In this document: positions 1 to 7,953 of the stretch, piece after piece
Layout: every line of letters begins with the position of its first letter
Numbering within the stretch: the first letter of the stretch is position 1
NCBI GenBank assembly: GCA_035513995.1
Contig: DATKBL010000158.1
Coordinates: 1 to 17,046, forward strand
DNA: 17,046 nt
Origin: DASUTW01 sp035513995
Lineage (GTDB): Bacteria; Actinomycetota; UBA4738; CALAEC01
Reading direction: 5' to 3'
Made by a program: the position numbers and the translations under genes
Notes under the pieces: model-generated
Database searches by the model: none
Told to the model about the DNA's origin: nothing
Seen by the model: the letters and a program-made list of their open reading frames with translations, nothing else

Positions 1-54
1 ATCGCGAGGATGCGCGCCATGCGCGCCATGCTAGATGCGGGGGCGGAGTGCGGG

Positions 55-1074
55 CTACCCCACGGGGACGAGCACCTCGGCCTCCACGTGGCTCAGCCCG
101 ACGCCGAGGTACTCGGCGGCGGCCTGCGAGAGGTCGAGCACCCGTCCCTCGATGAAGGGCCCCCGGTCGTTCACCAGGACGGTCGCGCAGCGGCCGCCGT
201 GGATCACGTGGAGGAACGAGGGGAGGGCCAGGGTCCGGTGGGCCGCGGTGAACAGGCGGGGATCGAAGATCGCGCCGCTCGCGGTGGGGCGGCCGGCGAA
301 GTCCCAGCCGTACCAGGAGGAGACGCCCTCGAACCCGTCGCCGGTGGGGCGGAGGCCCGAGGGGATGTCACAGCCCCGGCCGCCGTCGGGTCCCAGGAGC
401 TCGAGCAGCTCGGACTGGTCGACGCCGCCGGTGATCAGAGGGGCGCGGGTGCGCGCGCGCTTCTCGGCCGCCGCGAGTCGGCGCGCCTCCCGCTCCAGGG
501 AGTCGACGCGCGCACCCGCGCCCCGCGCCGCCTCCCTCACCCGCACGAGGGCGAAGCCCATCTCCTCTCGCAGCCTCTCGAGCCTCCGCTGGATCGCTGA
601 GAGCTCGCGGCGACGCTCCTCGAGCCGACGCCCCAGCGCGGACCGATCGCCTCGCTCCTCGAGCACCCCGGCCACGCGCTCCACGTCGTCCACGAAGGTC
701 CGCTGGATCGCCTCCCGGACCACGAGCATGTCGGTCACGCTCCCTGCCGACAGGAACGCCTCGAGGAAGCCCCCGGGTCCCATCTGGTAGGCGGCGCGGG
801 CGCGATCGGAGAGCGTCCGTTGGGCGTCGGCGAGGTTCGCGTCCAGCCGAAGGTCCTCTCGATAGCCGTCCACGAGAGCGGCGGCCAGCCGGCCGGCGCG
901 CCCTTCGAGGACGCGGTAACGCTCGCCCATCGCCGCCAGGCGCCCTTCCAGCGCACGGACCTCGCCCCGGGCGGCGTCGCGCGCCGCTCGCGCTTCGGCG
1001 AGCGGGTCGGCGGCGCTTGTCCCCCCGCTGAGCAGCAGGAGGAGGGCGACGGCGGCGGCGAGGAGCCTGGGCAT
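55..1074 (-). CDS. Secreted coiled-coil protein with C-terminal RlpA-like double-psi beta-barrel domain
   Basis: The 339-residue protein is probably exported and acts on peptidoglycan. Residues 1-22 form a signal peptide ending in SGGTSAA, with no lipobox Cys, so it is not a lipoprotein like E. coli RlpA. Residues 24-210 are a charged Ala/Arg/Glu-rich coiled coil. Its central stretch (about 94-135: AYQMGPGGFLEAFLSAGS, then hydrophobic heptads) resembles the N-terminal domain of PcsB/CwlO-type hydrolases. Residues 249-338 are the RlpA-like domain, with SSWYG, TASG, TAAH, NDRGPF and DLSQAAA. The Glu that usually follows TASG in this family is Ala267, while Asp271 and His279 are kept. Cys235 and Cys296 could form a disulfide. 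The start is ATG at 1074; an in-frame ATG at 1089 would add five residues. The gene is divergent from the phosphofructokinase gene. Domain calls are firm; lytic transglycosylase activity is inferred. Confidence 0.82.
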   Translation of the reverse strand: MPRLLAAAVALLLLLSGGTSAADPLAEARAARDAARGEVRALEGRLAAMGERYRVLEGRAGRLAAALVDGYREDLRLDANLADAQRTLSDRARAAYQMGPGGFLEAFLSAGSVTDMLVVREAIQRTFVDDVERVAGVLEERGDRSALGRRLEERRRELSAIQRRLERLREEMGFALVRVREAARGAGARVDSLEREARRLAAAEKRARTRAPLITGGVDQSELLELLGPDGGRGCDIPSGLRPTGDGFEGVSSWYGWDFAGRPTASGAIFDPRLFTAAHRTLALPSFLHVIHGGRCATVLVNDRGPFIEGRVLDLSQAAAEYLGVGLSHVEAEVLVPVG

Positions 1075-1109
1075 GTCCACCGAAGGCATCGGCGGGAGCG
1101 GCGGATCCC

Positions 1110-1140
1110 TTGATGCCGCGGGGGGGATGCCCGATAGGAT
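1110..1140 (+). promoter_or_regulatory. Probable promoter of the phosphofructokinase gene (leaderless type)
   Basis: TTGATG (1110-1115) and TAGGAT (1135-1140) are separated by 19 bases. The -10-like box ends nine bases before the GTG at 1150, and there is no convincing Shine-Dalgarno sequence in between. Transcription would start at or next to the start codon, giving a leaderless mRNA. The same geometry recurs at the aldolase gene. Confidence 0.5.
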
Positions 1141-1149
1141 GAGAGCGAC

Positions 1150-2181
1150 GTGGCGACGATCGGCATCCTCAACGGCGGCGGCGACTGCCCGGGCCTGAAC
1201 GCCGCGATCCGCGCGGTGGTCCGCAAGGGCGTGGAGGTCTACGGCGACCGGATCCTGGGGTTCCGCGACGGCTACCGGGGGCTCCTGGACGGCACCGCGG
1301 TGGAGCTGACCCCCGACAGCGCGCGAGGGATCCTCCACCGGGGAGGCACCATCCTCGGCACGTCACGGGTGGATCCCTTCCGTGTGGAGGGAGGCGTCGA
1401 CCTCCTGAAGCGAACGATGGAGACCTTCGGGGCCGACGGGCTGATCGTGGTGGGAGGCGAGGGCACCCTGGGGACCGCGGCGAAGCTGTGGGCCGAGGGG
1501 GTGTCGATCGTCGGGGTCCCCAAGACGATCGACAATGACCTGGCCGCGACCGACTTCACGTTCGGGTTCGACACCGCCGTCCAGATCGCCACCGACGCGA
1601 TCGACCGTCTGCACACGACGGCCGAGAGCCACAACCGGGTGATGCTCCTCGAGGTGATGGGGCGCCACGCCGGCTGGATCGCGCTGTACTCGGGGCTGGC
1701 GGGAGGCGCCGACGTGATCCTCATCCCCGAGGAGTCCTTCGACATCGACGAGGTCTGCTCGCACCTCAGCCGCCGGCAGTCCAAGGGGCATTTCTTCTCG
1801 ATCGTGGTCGTGGCCGAGGGGGCCGAGCCGAAGGAGGGGACCCTGGAGGTCCCCACGTACGACCGCGACGAGTTCGGCCGGCCCAAGCTGGGGGGGATCT
1901 CCACGGTGATCGCCGACGAGATCCAGCGGCGGACCGGGTTCGAGACGCGGGTCACGATCCTGGGCCACGTCCAGCGCGGGGGCACGCCCACGGCGACCGA
2001 TCGGGTCCTGGCCACGCGGTACGGCATCGCGGCGGTCGACCTGGCCACCGTCGGAACCTGGGGGAGGATGGTCTCGCTCCGCGGCCAGGAGATCGTGGAC
2101 GTGTCGCTCGACGAGGCGGTGAGCGAGCTGAAGGTCGTGCCGCGCGAGCTCTACGAGGTGGCGGAGGTCTTCTTCGGCTGA
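1150..2181 (+). CDS. pfkA: 6-phosphofructokinase (PfkA family, mixed ATP/PPi-type signature)
   Basis: This enzyme phosphorylates fructose 6-phosphate to fructose 1,6-bisphosphate in glycolysis. The 343 residues cover the full PFK fold: GGDCPGLNAAIR near residue 10, GGEGT at 102-106, PKTIDND at 124-130 (catalytic Asp128), MGRHAGWIA near residue 170, PEE, and GHVQRGGTPTATDR near residue 280. Gly105 aligns with E. coli Gly104, which is typical of ATP users. Lys125 (PKTIDND in place of GTIDND) and GGDCPG are features of the PPi/group III branch. Known actinobacterial group III enzymes with this Gly/Lys pair use ATP, so ATP is the likely donor. The GTG start at 1150 begins the canonical N-terminus (ATIGILNGGGDCPG). 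The 3' end overlaps the convergent cyclase gene by 31 bases. Confidence 0.95.
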   Translation: MATIGILNGGGDCPGLNAAIRAVVRKGVEVYGDRILGFRDGYRGLLDGTAVELTPDSARGILHRGGTILGTSRVDPFRVEGGVDLLKRTMETFGADGLIVVGGEGTLGTAAKLWAEGVSIVGVPKTIDNDLAATDFTFGFDTAVQIATDAIDRLHTTAESHNRVMLLEVMGRHAGWIALYSGLAGGADVILIPEESFDIDEVCSHLSRRQSKGHFFSIVVVAEGAEPKEGTLEVPTYDRDEFGRPKLGGISTVIADEIQRRTGFETRVTILGHVQRGGTPTATDRVLATRYGIAAVDLATVGTWGRMVSLRGQEIVDVSLDEAVSELKVVPRELYEVAEVFFG

Positions 2182-5100
2182 CCCGGGGCGAGCCCCGCCT
2201 CGCGGATCGCGTGCAGCCACCCCGCGCCCCGGAGGGTCTCGGCCGCACGGTCGACCTCGCTCCGGCCTCCCACCAGGTCCGGCCCGAAGACCGTCCCGGC
2301 CCAGTAGACGAGGGAGGCGACCTGGTTGGGGAAGCCGAGCCTGCGCTCCAGCGCCGCGGCCTGGGCGGCGCGCGCCCGCGCCTGGTCCTCGTCGCCCTCG
2401 AGGCGCGCCAGCACGGCCATCGCCATCAGGGCCGTGACCCCGAGCATGGGCTGGTCCTCCTCCAGGGGAATCTCACCCTCGAGCAGCTCTCGTGCCTCCT
2501 CGATGCGGCCCTCGCCGAGGAGGAGCAACGCGACCTCGCTCGCGGTCCACGTGGTCAGCGCGCCTTCGCCGAGCGCGAGGCAGAGGTCGAGCGCCTCCCG
2601 CAGCGGGACCTCCGCCTCGGCCGCCCTCCCCGCGAGACGATGGACGTACCCGAGGTCCCCCAGCGTGCTGGCCAGCTCCCATCGGGCGCCCAGGTCCCGG
2701 AACCCGGTCGCCGCGGCCTCGAGGTGGGGGAGCGCCTCGTCGAGGCGCATCATCCGGCGGAGCGAGTTGCCGGCGCTCTGCTGGGCCACGGCGATGGTGA
2801 ACGGCTCGTCGACCTCCCTCCCGATCCTCAGGGCCTGCTCCGCCAGCCCGAGCACCTCCTGCTCGCTCCCCGCCGAGGACACGACGGAGGCGAGCGAGAC
2901 GAGGGCGCGAGCCTCTGCCCAGGAGTCTCTCGTCCCTCGGGCCACCTCGAGGGCCTCCGTGAACATCCCGCGCGCGGACTCGAGGTCGCCACGCCAGTAG
3001 GGGGCCCAGCCGGCCATCAGGAGCGTCCGGGAGATCGCCCAGGGGTCGCCCAGCGACCGGGCGGCGACGAGCGAGGCATCGAACAGCGCGGCGGCTCGGT
3101 CGACGTCGCGGTCGACGTTGAGCACGACATCCGCGAGGAAGCGTCCCGCCATCGCCCGGGTCCAGTCGTCCTCGGCGCCGAGCTCGAGCGCCCGCTCCAG
3201 GGCCCCTCGTGCCTGCTCGAACTCGCCCAGCCAGTAGCGGGCCTCGCCCATGCCCGCGAGCATCCGGGCCTCGCGGACGCCCCATCCCGACTCGGGGCCG
3301 GCGAGGTCCAGGCCCCGACGGTAGAGGTCGGCGGCGGCACGCGACTCGATGCGCCGGCGGGTGGCGTCGCCAGCCGTCGCGAGAGCGTCGATGGCGCGAT
3401 CCACGAACGAGGGGTCGGCCGTTCCCAGGTCCATCGAGGCGCGAGCCGCGCGCTCGAGGTGGTGCGCGATCGCCTGCGCGTGACGGGCGGCGTCGTCGGA
3501 AGCGAGGTGGTCCGCGACGGCGAGGTGGAGCCGGGCCCGCTCGCGCTTGGCGAGGCTTTCGTAGGCCACCTGCCGGATCATCTCGTGCCGGAAGCGCCAC
3601 CGGCCGGGTCGAGCGTCGCGGACCAGGAGCTCCGCCTCCTCCAGCCCCTCGAGGATCTCGTCCCGGGGCGAGGCGATCGCGGCCAGGTCGTCGACCTCGA
3701 ACCTCCCGCTGGGGAACACCGAGGCCGTCCGGATGAGCCGCCGCGCCGCCTCGTCGAGGTGATCGATGCGCGAGGCGGCGGCCGCCTGGACGGTGGGCGG
3801 GATCACCCAGCGGGCCGGACCGCCTCCGGGTGGCTGCTCCAGCAGCATCCCGGTCGTCTCGACGATGAAGTAGGGGTTCCCGCCGGCGAGCCGGACCACG
3901 CGGGCGCGGGTGGGCTCCTCGAGCGCGTCGCCGGCCGCGCGGGCGAGCGTGGCGGCTTCCTCGTCGGGGAGCGGCTCGAGGCGCAGCGTCAACACGTCGG
4001 GGATGCCCGCGCCCCAGGTCGGCCTGACGTCGAGCAGCTCGTCTCGTGCGAGCCCGAGGACCAGGAGCGGGGTCCGCCGCAGCCCGCGGACGAGGTCCTC
4101 GATCATCTCGAGGAGGTCCTCGCGCGCCTGATGGAGATCCTCGAACACCAGGACGACGGGTCCCCTTCTGGCGAGCCCCGCCAGGAGCCCCTCCATCCCG
4201 CTGCGGACCTCGCCGACACGGTAGGGGTGCCCGCCCGGCTCGTCACGACCGAGGCCGAGGGCGAGCCCGAGCCTCGCGCTGGTCCGCTCCACTTCGTCGG
4301 CGTCGCAGCAGCCGGCCACGACCTCCTCGAGCCTGGAGCGGACCTCCTCGGCCGGGGCGCCCGCGGCCAGGTCGAGCTCGTCCCGCAGCATCTGCGTGAT
4401 CGGGCCCAGCGTCTCGCCGCCCTCCGCGGCGGCGCTCCCGCGCAGCACGTGGGTGTCCTCGGGGAGGCCGGCGACCACCTCGTCGCCCAGCCGGCTCTTC
4501 CCGATCCCCGGCTCGCCCAGGACCGTGACCAGGTGCGGTCGCGAGGTCTCGCGAGCGCGGTCGAAGGCGGCCAGCAGCAGGTCGCGCTCGCGGGCCCGGC
4601 CCACGAACGGGATCGTGCGGCGGGACGAGCGCATCGAGATCCCGCGGACGGGATGGGCCTCGACGGGCTCGTCGAACCCCTGCGCCGTCACCGTGCGCCG
4701 GTCCCCGTACTCGACGGCGTCCCGCGTCAGGTGCCAAGTGGTCTCACCGGCGAGGATCTCTCCGGGCTCCGCCACCTGCTGGAGACGGGCCGCCAGGTTG
4801 ACCGGAGCTCCCGACACGAGGAGCTGGTCGCCGTCGCCGCTGCCGGCCGCCACGGGCCCCGAGTTCAGGCCGATGCGGAGCCGGAGAGGCTCGTCGAGCG
4901 TCAGCTCCTTCGTAAGCCCCTCGGCGCGGTCGCGGATCGACACGGCGGCGCGGACCGCCCGCAGCGCGTCGTCCTCGTTCACCTTCGGGACCCCGAAGAC
5001 GGCCATCACGGCGTCGCCGATGAACTTCTCGGTCCTCCCGCGCAGCGAGGTGACGACGTCTTCGGCCGCGGTCGCGAAGGCGCGCATCACGGAGCGGTAG

Positions 5101-5288
5101 CGCTCGGGGTCGAGCCGGGCGGCGAGGCGCGTCGACCCGATGACGTCGGCGAACAGAAGGGTGACGAACTTCCGCTCCTCGCCCCCCGTCGCCGCGGTCG
5201 AGGTGCCGCAGGCCGGGCAGAACCTGGCGTCGGCGGGGAGGAGCTCGCCGCAGCTGCGGCATGTCTGCTGGCTCACGGCGCCAAGCAT
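2151..5288 (-). CDS. Zinc-ribbon / class III nucleotide cyclase / AAA ATPase / TPR signalling protein
   Basis: A 1045-residue multidomain protein. Cys10, Cys13, Cys24 and Cys27 make a zinc ribbon. Residues 39-215 are a class III adenylate/guanylate cyclase domain: metal-binding Asp47 (FADVIGST) and Asp92 (KFIGDAV), Lys88 near the purine site, and Asn164 and Arg168 in VNLAARL, so it looks catalytically competent. Residues about 225-520 are a STAND-like ATPase with a P-loop (GEPGIGKS, 258-265) and Walker B (VLVFEDLHQ, Asp384). From about 590 to the end it is Ala/Leu/Glu-rich helical repeats of TPR type. No transmembrane segment is apparent, so it is probably cytosolic. The ATG at 5288 is used; a GTG at 5276 (giving VSQQTCRSC) is an alternative. 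Length and domain order match known actinobacterial cyclase-ATPase-TPR proteins. What it senses is unknown. Confidence 0.9.
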   Translation of the reverse strand: MLGAVSQQTCRSCGELLPADARFCPACGTSTAATGGEERKFVTLLFADVIGSTRLAARLDPERYRSVMRAFATAAEDVVTSLRGRTEKFIGDAVMAVFGVPKVNEDDALRAVRAAVSIRDRAEGLTKELTLDEPLRLRIGLNSGPVAAGSGDGDQLLVSGAPVNLAARLQQVAEPGEILAGETTWHLTRDAVEYGDRRTVTAQGFDEPVEAHPVRGISMRSSRRTIPFVGRARERDLLLAAFDRARETSRPHLVTVLGEPGIGKSRLGDEVVAGLPEDTHVLRGSAAAEGGETLGPITQMLRDELDLAAGAPAEEVRSRLEEVVAGCCDADEVERTSARLGLALGLGRDEPGGHPYRVGEVRSGMEGLLAGLARRGPVVLVFEDLHQAREDLLEMIEDLVRGLRRTPLLVLGLARDELLDVRPTWGAGIPDVLTLRLEPLPDEEAATLARAAGDALEEPTRARVVRLAGGNPYFIVETTGMLLEQPPGGGPARWVIPPTVQAAAASRIDHLDEAARRLIRTASVFPSGRFEVDDLAAIASPRDEILEGLEEAELLVRDARPGRWRFRHEMIRQVAYESLAKRERARLHLAVADHLASDDAARHAQAIAHHLERAARASMDLGTADPSFVDRAIDALATAGDATRRRIESRAAADLYRRGLDLAGPESGWGVREARMLAGMGEARYWLGEFEQARGALERALELGAEDDWTRAMAGRFLADVVLNVDRDVDRAAALFDASLVAARSLGDPWAISRTLLMAGWAPYWRGDLESARGMFTEALEVARGTRDSWAEARALVSLASVVSSAGSEQEVLGLAEQALRIGREVDEPFTIAVAQQSAGNSLRRMMRLDEALPHLEAAATGFRDLGARWELASTLGDLGYVHRLAGRAAEAEVPLREALDLCLALGEGALTTWTASEVALLLLGEGRIEEARELLEGEIPLEEDQPMLGVTALMAMAVLARLEGDEDQARARAAQAAALERRLGFPNQVASLVYWAGTVFGPDLVGGRSEVDRAAETLRGAGWLHAIREAGLAPGQPKKTSATS

Positions 5289-5289
5289 A

Positions 5290-5320
5290 TCGACGGCGGA
5301 GGAGGTCCGGCGTGTATCCT
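5290..5320 (+). promoter_or_regulatory. Probable promoter of the threonine-aldolase-family gene (leaderless type)
   Basis: TCGACG (5290-5295) and TATCCT (5315-5320) have a 19-base spacer, and the -10 box ends nine bases before the GTG at 5330. This is the same arrangement as at pfkA. A Shine-Dalgarno-like GGAGGAGGT lies at 5298-5306, and it would instead favour an in-frame GTG at 5312; the two readings conflict. Confidence 0.4.
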
Positions 5321-5329
5321 CGGCGGGTC

Positions 5330-6364
5330 GTGGCCGAGATCCGTGTGGACCTGTTCAGCGACACCGTGAGCCTCCCGACCGACGGGATGCGTCGGGCGAT
5401 CGCGGAGGCCGAGGTCGGTGACGAGCAGAAGTTCGAGGACCCCACGGTGAACCTCCTCCAGGAGCGCGTCGCCGAGCTCCTGGCGGCCGAGGCCGCCCTC
5501 TACATGCCGTCGGGGACGATGTGCAACGAGGCCGCGTTCGCGGTCCACTGCCGTCCGGGCGACGAGATCATCGCCGACCACAACGCGCACCCGGTGACCG
5601 CCGAGGCGGGTGGCCCGGCCGTGCTCTCCGGCGCGATGGTCCGGGGGGTCGTGGGGGACCGCGGCATCTTCACGGCCGACCAGGTGCGGGAGGCGATCCG
5701 CCGGCCCCTCCGACTGTCACCCCGGAGCCGCGTCGTCTCGGTCGAGAACACCTCGAACTACGGCGGGGGTCGGTGCTGGCCGATCGAGCGCGTCCGAGAG
5801 GTGACGGCGGTCGCGCGCGAGCACGGGCTCGCGGCGCACATGGACGGGGCCCGGCTCCTGAACGCGGTGGTGGCGACGGGCACGCCCGCCGCCGAGTTCG
5901 CGGAGCCCTTCGACAGCGCCTGGATCGACTTCAGCAAGGGCCTCGGGGCGCCGGTGGGGGCCGTCCTGGCCGGCTCCCGCGACTTCATCGAGGAGGCTTG
6001 GGTCTGGAAGCAGCGGCTCGGGGGCGCGATGCGTCAGGCTGGGATCGTCGCCGCGGCCTGCGTCTACGCGCTCGACCACCACGTCGAGCGGCTCGCCGAC
6101 GACCACGCCAACGCGAGGGTGCTGGCGGAGGGGCTGGCCGACCTGCCCGGGGTCGCGCTGGACCACTCGACCGTGGAGACGAACATCGTGGTGTTCGAGG
6201 TTGAGGGGATGCCGGCCGAGACGTTCGCCGGCAGGATGCTCGAGGAGCACGGCGTGCGCGTCAGCACGCTGGGGCCGGGCACGGTTCGCGCGGTGACCCA
6301 CCTCGACGTGGATCGGGAAGGCGTGGAGGCCGCGCTGGGCGGCGCGAAGGCGATCCTCAGGTGA
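5330..6364 (+). CDS. Threonine aldolase family PLP-dependent enzyme (beta-eliminating lyase fold)
   Basis: Predicted to cleave L-threonine or L-allo-threonine to glycine and acetaldehyde, or to act on a related beta-hydroxy amino acid. Evidence over 344 residues: DLFSDTVSLPT at the N-terminus, FEDPTVN (36-41), PSGTMCN (60-66), the His-containing DHNAHPVTAEAGG segment, VENTSNYGGG, HMDGARL with PLP-contacting Asp172, and FSKGLGAPVG with Schiff-base Lys203. The usual VYGEDPTVN is here QKFEDPTVN, and the His loop also departs from the common form, so the true substrate may differ. The GTG at 5330 places the conserved N-terminus where homologues start. GTG 5312, which has a better Shine-Dalgarno, would add six residues (VYPRRV). 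The gene is divergent from the cyclase gene and overlaps the next convergent gene by eight bases. Confidence 0.87.
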   Translation: MAEIRVDLFSDTVSLPTDGMRRAIAEAEVGDEQKFEDPTVNLLQERVAELLAAEAALYMPSGTMCNEAAFAVHCRPGDEIIADHNAHPVTAEAGGPAVLSGAMVRGVVGDRGIFTADQVREAIRRPLRLSPRSRVVSVENTSNYGGGRCWPIERVREVTAVAREHGLAAHMDGARLLNAVVATGTPAAEFAEPFDSAWIDFSKGLGAPVGAVLAGSRDFIEEAWVWKQRLGGAMRQAGIVAAACVYALDHHVERLADDHANARVLAEGLADLPGVALDHSTVETNIVVFEVEGMPAETFAGRMLEEHGVRVSTLGPGTVRAVTHLDVDREGVEAALGGAKAILR

Positions 6365-7043
6365 TGGCCGCGCGGAGCTCGGCCGACAGGTCGAGCTGCT
6401 GGCGGACCCTCATGAACCGTCCGTAGACCACCCCGACGGTCTCGTCGTCGGTCCAGGTGCACGCGGCACCGGGCACGTCGGCGTCGGCCGGGAAGCAGAC
6501 GAACAGCGCGCCGTCGCGCTCCACCTGGATGACGTCACGAGGGCGCGGGGCGGGCGCTTCGAGGAACCGGGATCCGAGCTCGGCGGGCGCGATCTCCCGA
6601 TCGGAGAGGATCGCCGTGATGGCGAGCTCGGAGCCGTGTCCGTAGAGCGCGCCGTGCATCTCGATCCCAAGCAGGTCGCCGACCTCGGTGACGGCGTCCT
6701 CGAACTGTGTCGCTGATGGGGAGTCGAGCCGATCGAACGTGCGGAACGACCCGGGGAACGGGTTCGCGGTGAGGAAGCGCCATGCGAGGAAGCCCGCGAC
6801 CGCCACCACGACGACGAGCGCGATGCGCAGGACCTTCCGGGTCGACGTCGAGACGGCGCCGGAGACAACCGAGACGTCCGACTCGCCGGTGGCGTCGGGC
6901 CGGGCCCACTCCGCGGGAGGCGTCACCGCGCCCGGGAACCGCTTGTAGCACTGCCAGCAGAAGAGGCTGCCGGTCTGGTTCACGGCGGCGCAGCTCGAGC
7001 AGGTCGTCCTGGCCTCGAGCACGAGGGTGGAGGTCTCGGTCAT
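6357..7043 (-). CDS. Zinc-ribbon, single-pass membrane protein of unknown function
   Basis: I do not recognise a named family for this 228-residue protein. Cys15, Cys18, Cys29 and Cys32 (TTCSSC and FCWQC) form a short zinc ribbon at the N-terminus. A Pro/Ser/Thr-rich linker follows, then one hydrophobic helix at about residues 71-90 (VLRIALVVVVAVAGFLAW). The remaining 130 or so residues would lie outside the membrane if the zinc ribbon is cytosolic. The distal part contains two Cys (in LFVCFPAD and AACTW) about 15 residues apart, which could pair as a disulfide. The gene lies 70 bases downstream of the endonuclease IV gene on the same strand and may be read through from it. It overlaps the aldolase gene tail by eight bases. 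Confidence 0.75.
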   Translation of the reverse strand: MTETSTLVLEARTTCSSCAAVNQTGSLFCWQCYKRFPGAVTPPAEWARPDATGESDVSVVSGAVSTSTRKVLRIALVVVVAVAGFLAWRFLTANPFPGSFRTFDRLDSPSATQFEDAVTEVGDLLGIEMHGALYGHGSELAITAILSDREIAPAELGSRFLEAPAPRPRDVIQVERDGALFVCFPADADVPGAACTWTDDETVGVVYGRFMRVRQQLDLSAELRAAIT

Positions 7044-7113
7044 ACGGCGGATATATCGGCACCCCCCATGCCCCCTTGAGCCGGTCCGACCGGAGGCACC
7101 CGATATGGGACGC

Positions 7114-7953
7114 TCACTCGCCGGCGAGCCTACGGAGGAGCGCCAGGTTGCGCCGATCCTCCTCGACCTTGCCGGGCGTCTCGATGATCACGTGCACCCG
7201 GCGGACGGCCTCGTGGGCGAGGATCGCGCGGAACCCGGGCTCCCCGATGTGCCCCTCGCCGATGTGGGCGTGGCGGTCGCGGCGCGAGCCGCGCGGATCG
7301 CGGGCGTCGTTCGCGTGGACCAGACGGAGCCGCCCCGAGAGGCCCTCCTCCTCGAGCGCGTCGAGCGTGGGCCCGACCGCGGCGGGATCGTCGAGCGGCG
7401 CGCCCGCCGCGAACAGATGGCATGTGTCGATCACGAGCCCGAGGCGCGCATCCGAGTCCGCCGCCTCCAGGAGTTCGGCGGCCTCCGGGATCGTCGAGGC
7501 CACCGTGCCCGCGCCCCCCGCCGTCAGCTCGAGAAGCACCGGCGCCCCGGCCTCGGCGATCGCCGTCGCGGCGGTCGCCGCCCTGGCCACCGCCTCGGGC
7601 CGCTCGCCCGGCCCCCCGGCGCCCGCGTGGACGACCAGGCCGTCGAGCCCGAGCGCCGTCACCACCGCGGCCTCCCCGGTGGCGAGCTCGACCGACCGGC
7701 GCCAGAACTCGGGGTTGGGGGAGGCGATGTTCACGAGGTAGGAGGCGTGGGCGAACGCCGGCGGGTCCCCGGCCGCGTCGCGGCGGGCGCGGAACTCCTC
7801 GGCAGCCTCCTCGGAGACGCGCGGAGTGGCCCAGGCGCGCGGGTTGGAGACGAAGATCTGGAAGGCCTCGGCGCCGCGCGCCTCCGCCTCGTCGACGGCG
7901 TTGGCGGCGCGCCCGCGGGTCGGGACGTGGGCCCCGATCCGGGGCCGGGTCAT
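7114..7953 (-). CDS. nfo: Endonuclease IV (apurinic/apyrimidinic endonuclease)
   Basis: Nfo cleaves the DNA backbone 5' of abasic sites during base excision repair, using three zinc ions. The 279 residues (E. coli Nfo has 285) keep the full metal set: His69 (HAS), His109 (VVHAG), Glu142 (LELTAG), Asp176 and His179 (IDTCH), His213 (VHAND), Asp226 and His228 (DRHAH), and Glu258 (ETPG). The start motif RIGAHVP and the FQIFVSNPRAW segment are also typical. The ATG at 7953 overlaps the stop of the upstream kinase gene as ATGA, so translation is probably coupled. The likely promoter is therefore the kinase promoter. Confidence 0.95.
   Translation of the reverse strand: MTRPRIGAHVPTRGRAANAVDEAEARGAEAFQIFVSNPRAWATPRVSEEAAEEFRARRDAAGDPPAFAHASYLVNIASPNPEFWRRSVELATGEAAVVTALGLDGLVVHAGAGGPGERPEAVARAATAATAIAEAGAPVLLELTAGGAGTVASTIPEAAELLEAADSDARLGLVIDTCHLFAAGAPLDDPAAVGPTLDALEEEGLSGRLRLVHANDARDPRGSRRDRHAHIGEGHIGEPGFRAILAHEAVRRVHVIIETPGKVEEDRRNLALLRRLAGE

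Noticed and set aside
10..27. Tandem ATGCGCGCC repeat at the left edge
   Set aside because: Only two nine-base copies in a GC-rich context, with no flanking structure. The first 54 bases otherwise show nothing I can support.
5298..5311. Strong Shine-Dalgarno-like GGAGGAGGT favouring GTG 5312 as aldolase start
   Set aside because: Not excluded, but the start at 5330 matches the family N-terminus and a leaderless -10 box, and the purine run can be chance in this GC-rich strand.
2211..5369. A 1052-codon open frame on the plus strand opposite the cyclase gene
   Set aside because: Its translation is Arg/Gly/Pro/Glu-rich low-complexity sequence without domains. It is the usual mirror frame of a GC-rich gene, and the minus-strand protein has clear catalytic motifs.
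7081..7093. CCGGT-CCG-ACCGG hairpin between nfo and the zinc-ribbon gene as a terminator
   Set aside because: The stem has only five pairs and no T-tract on the minus strand, so it is too weak to call.
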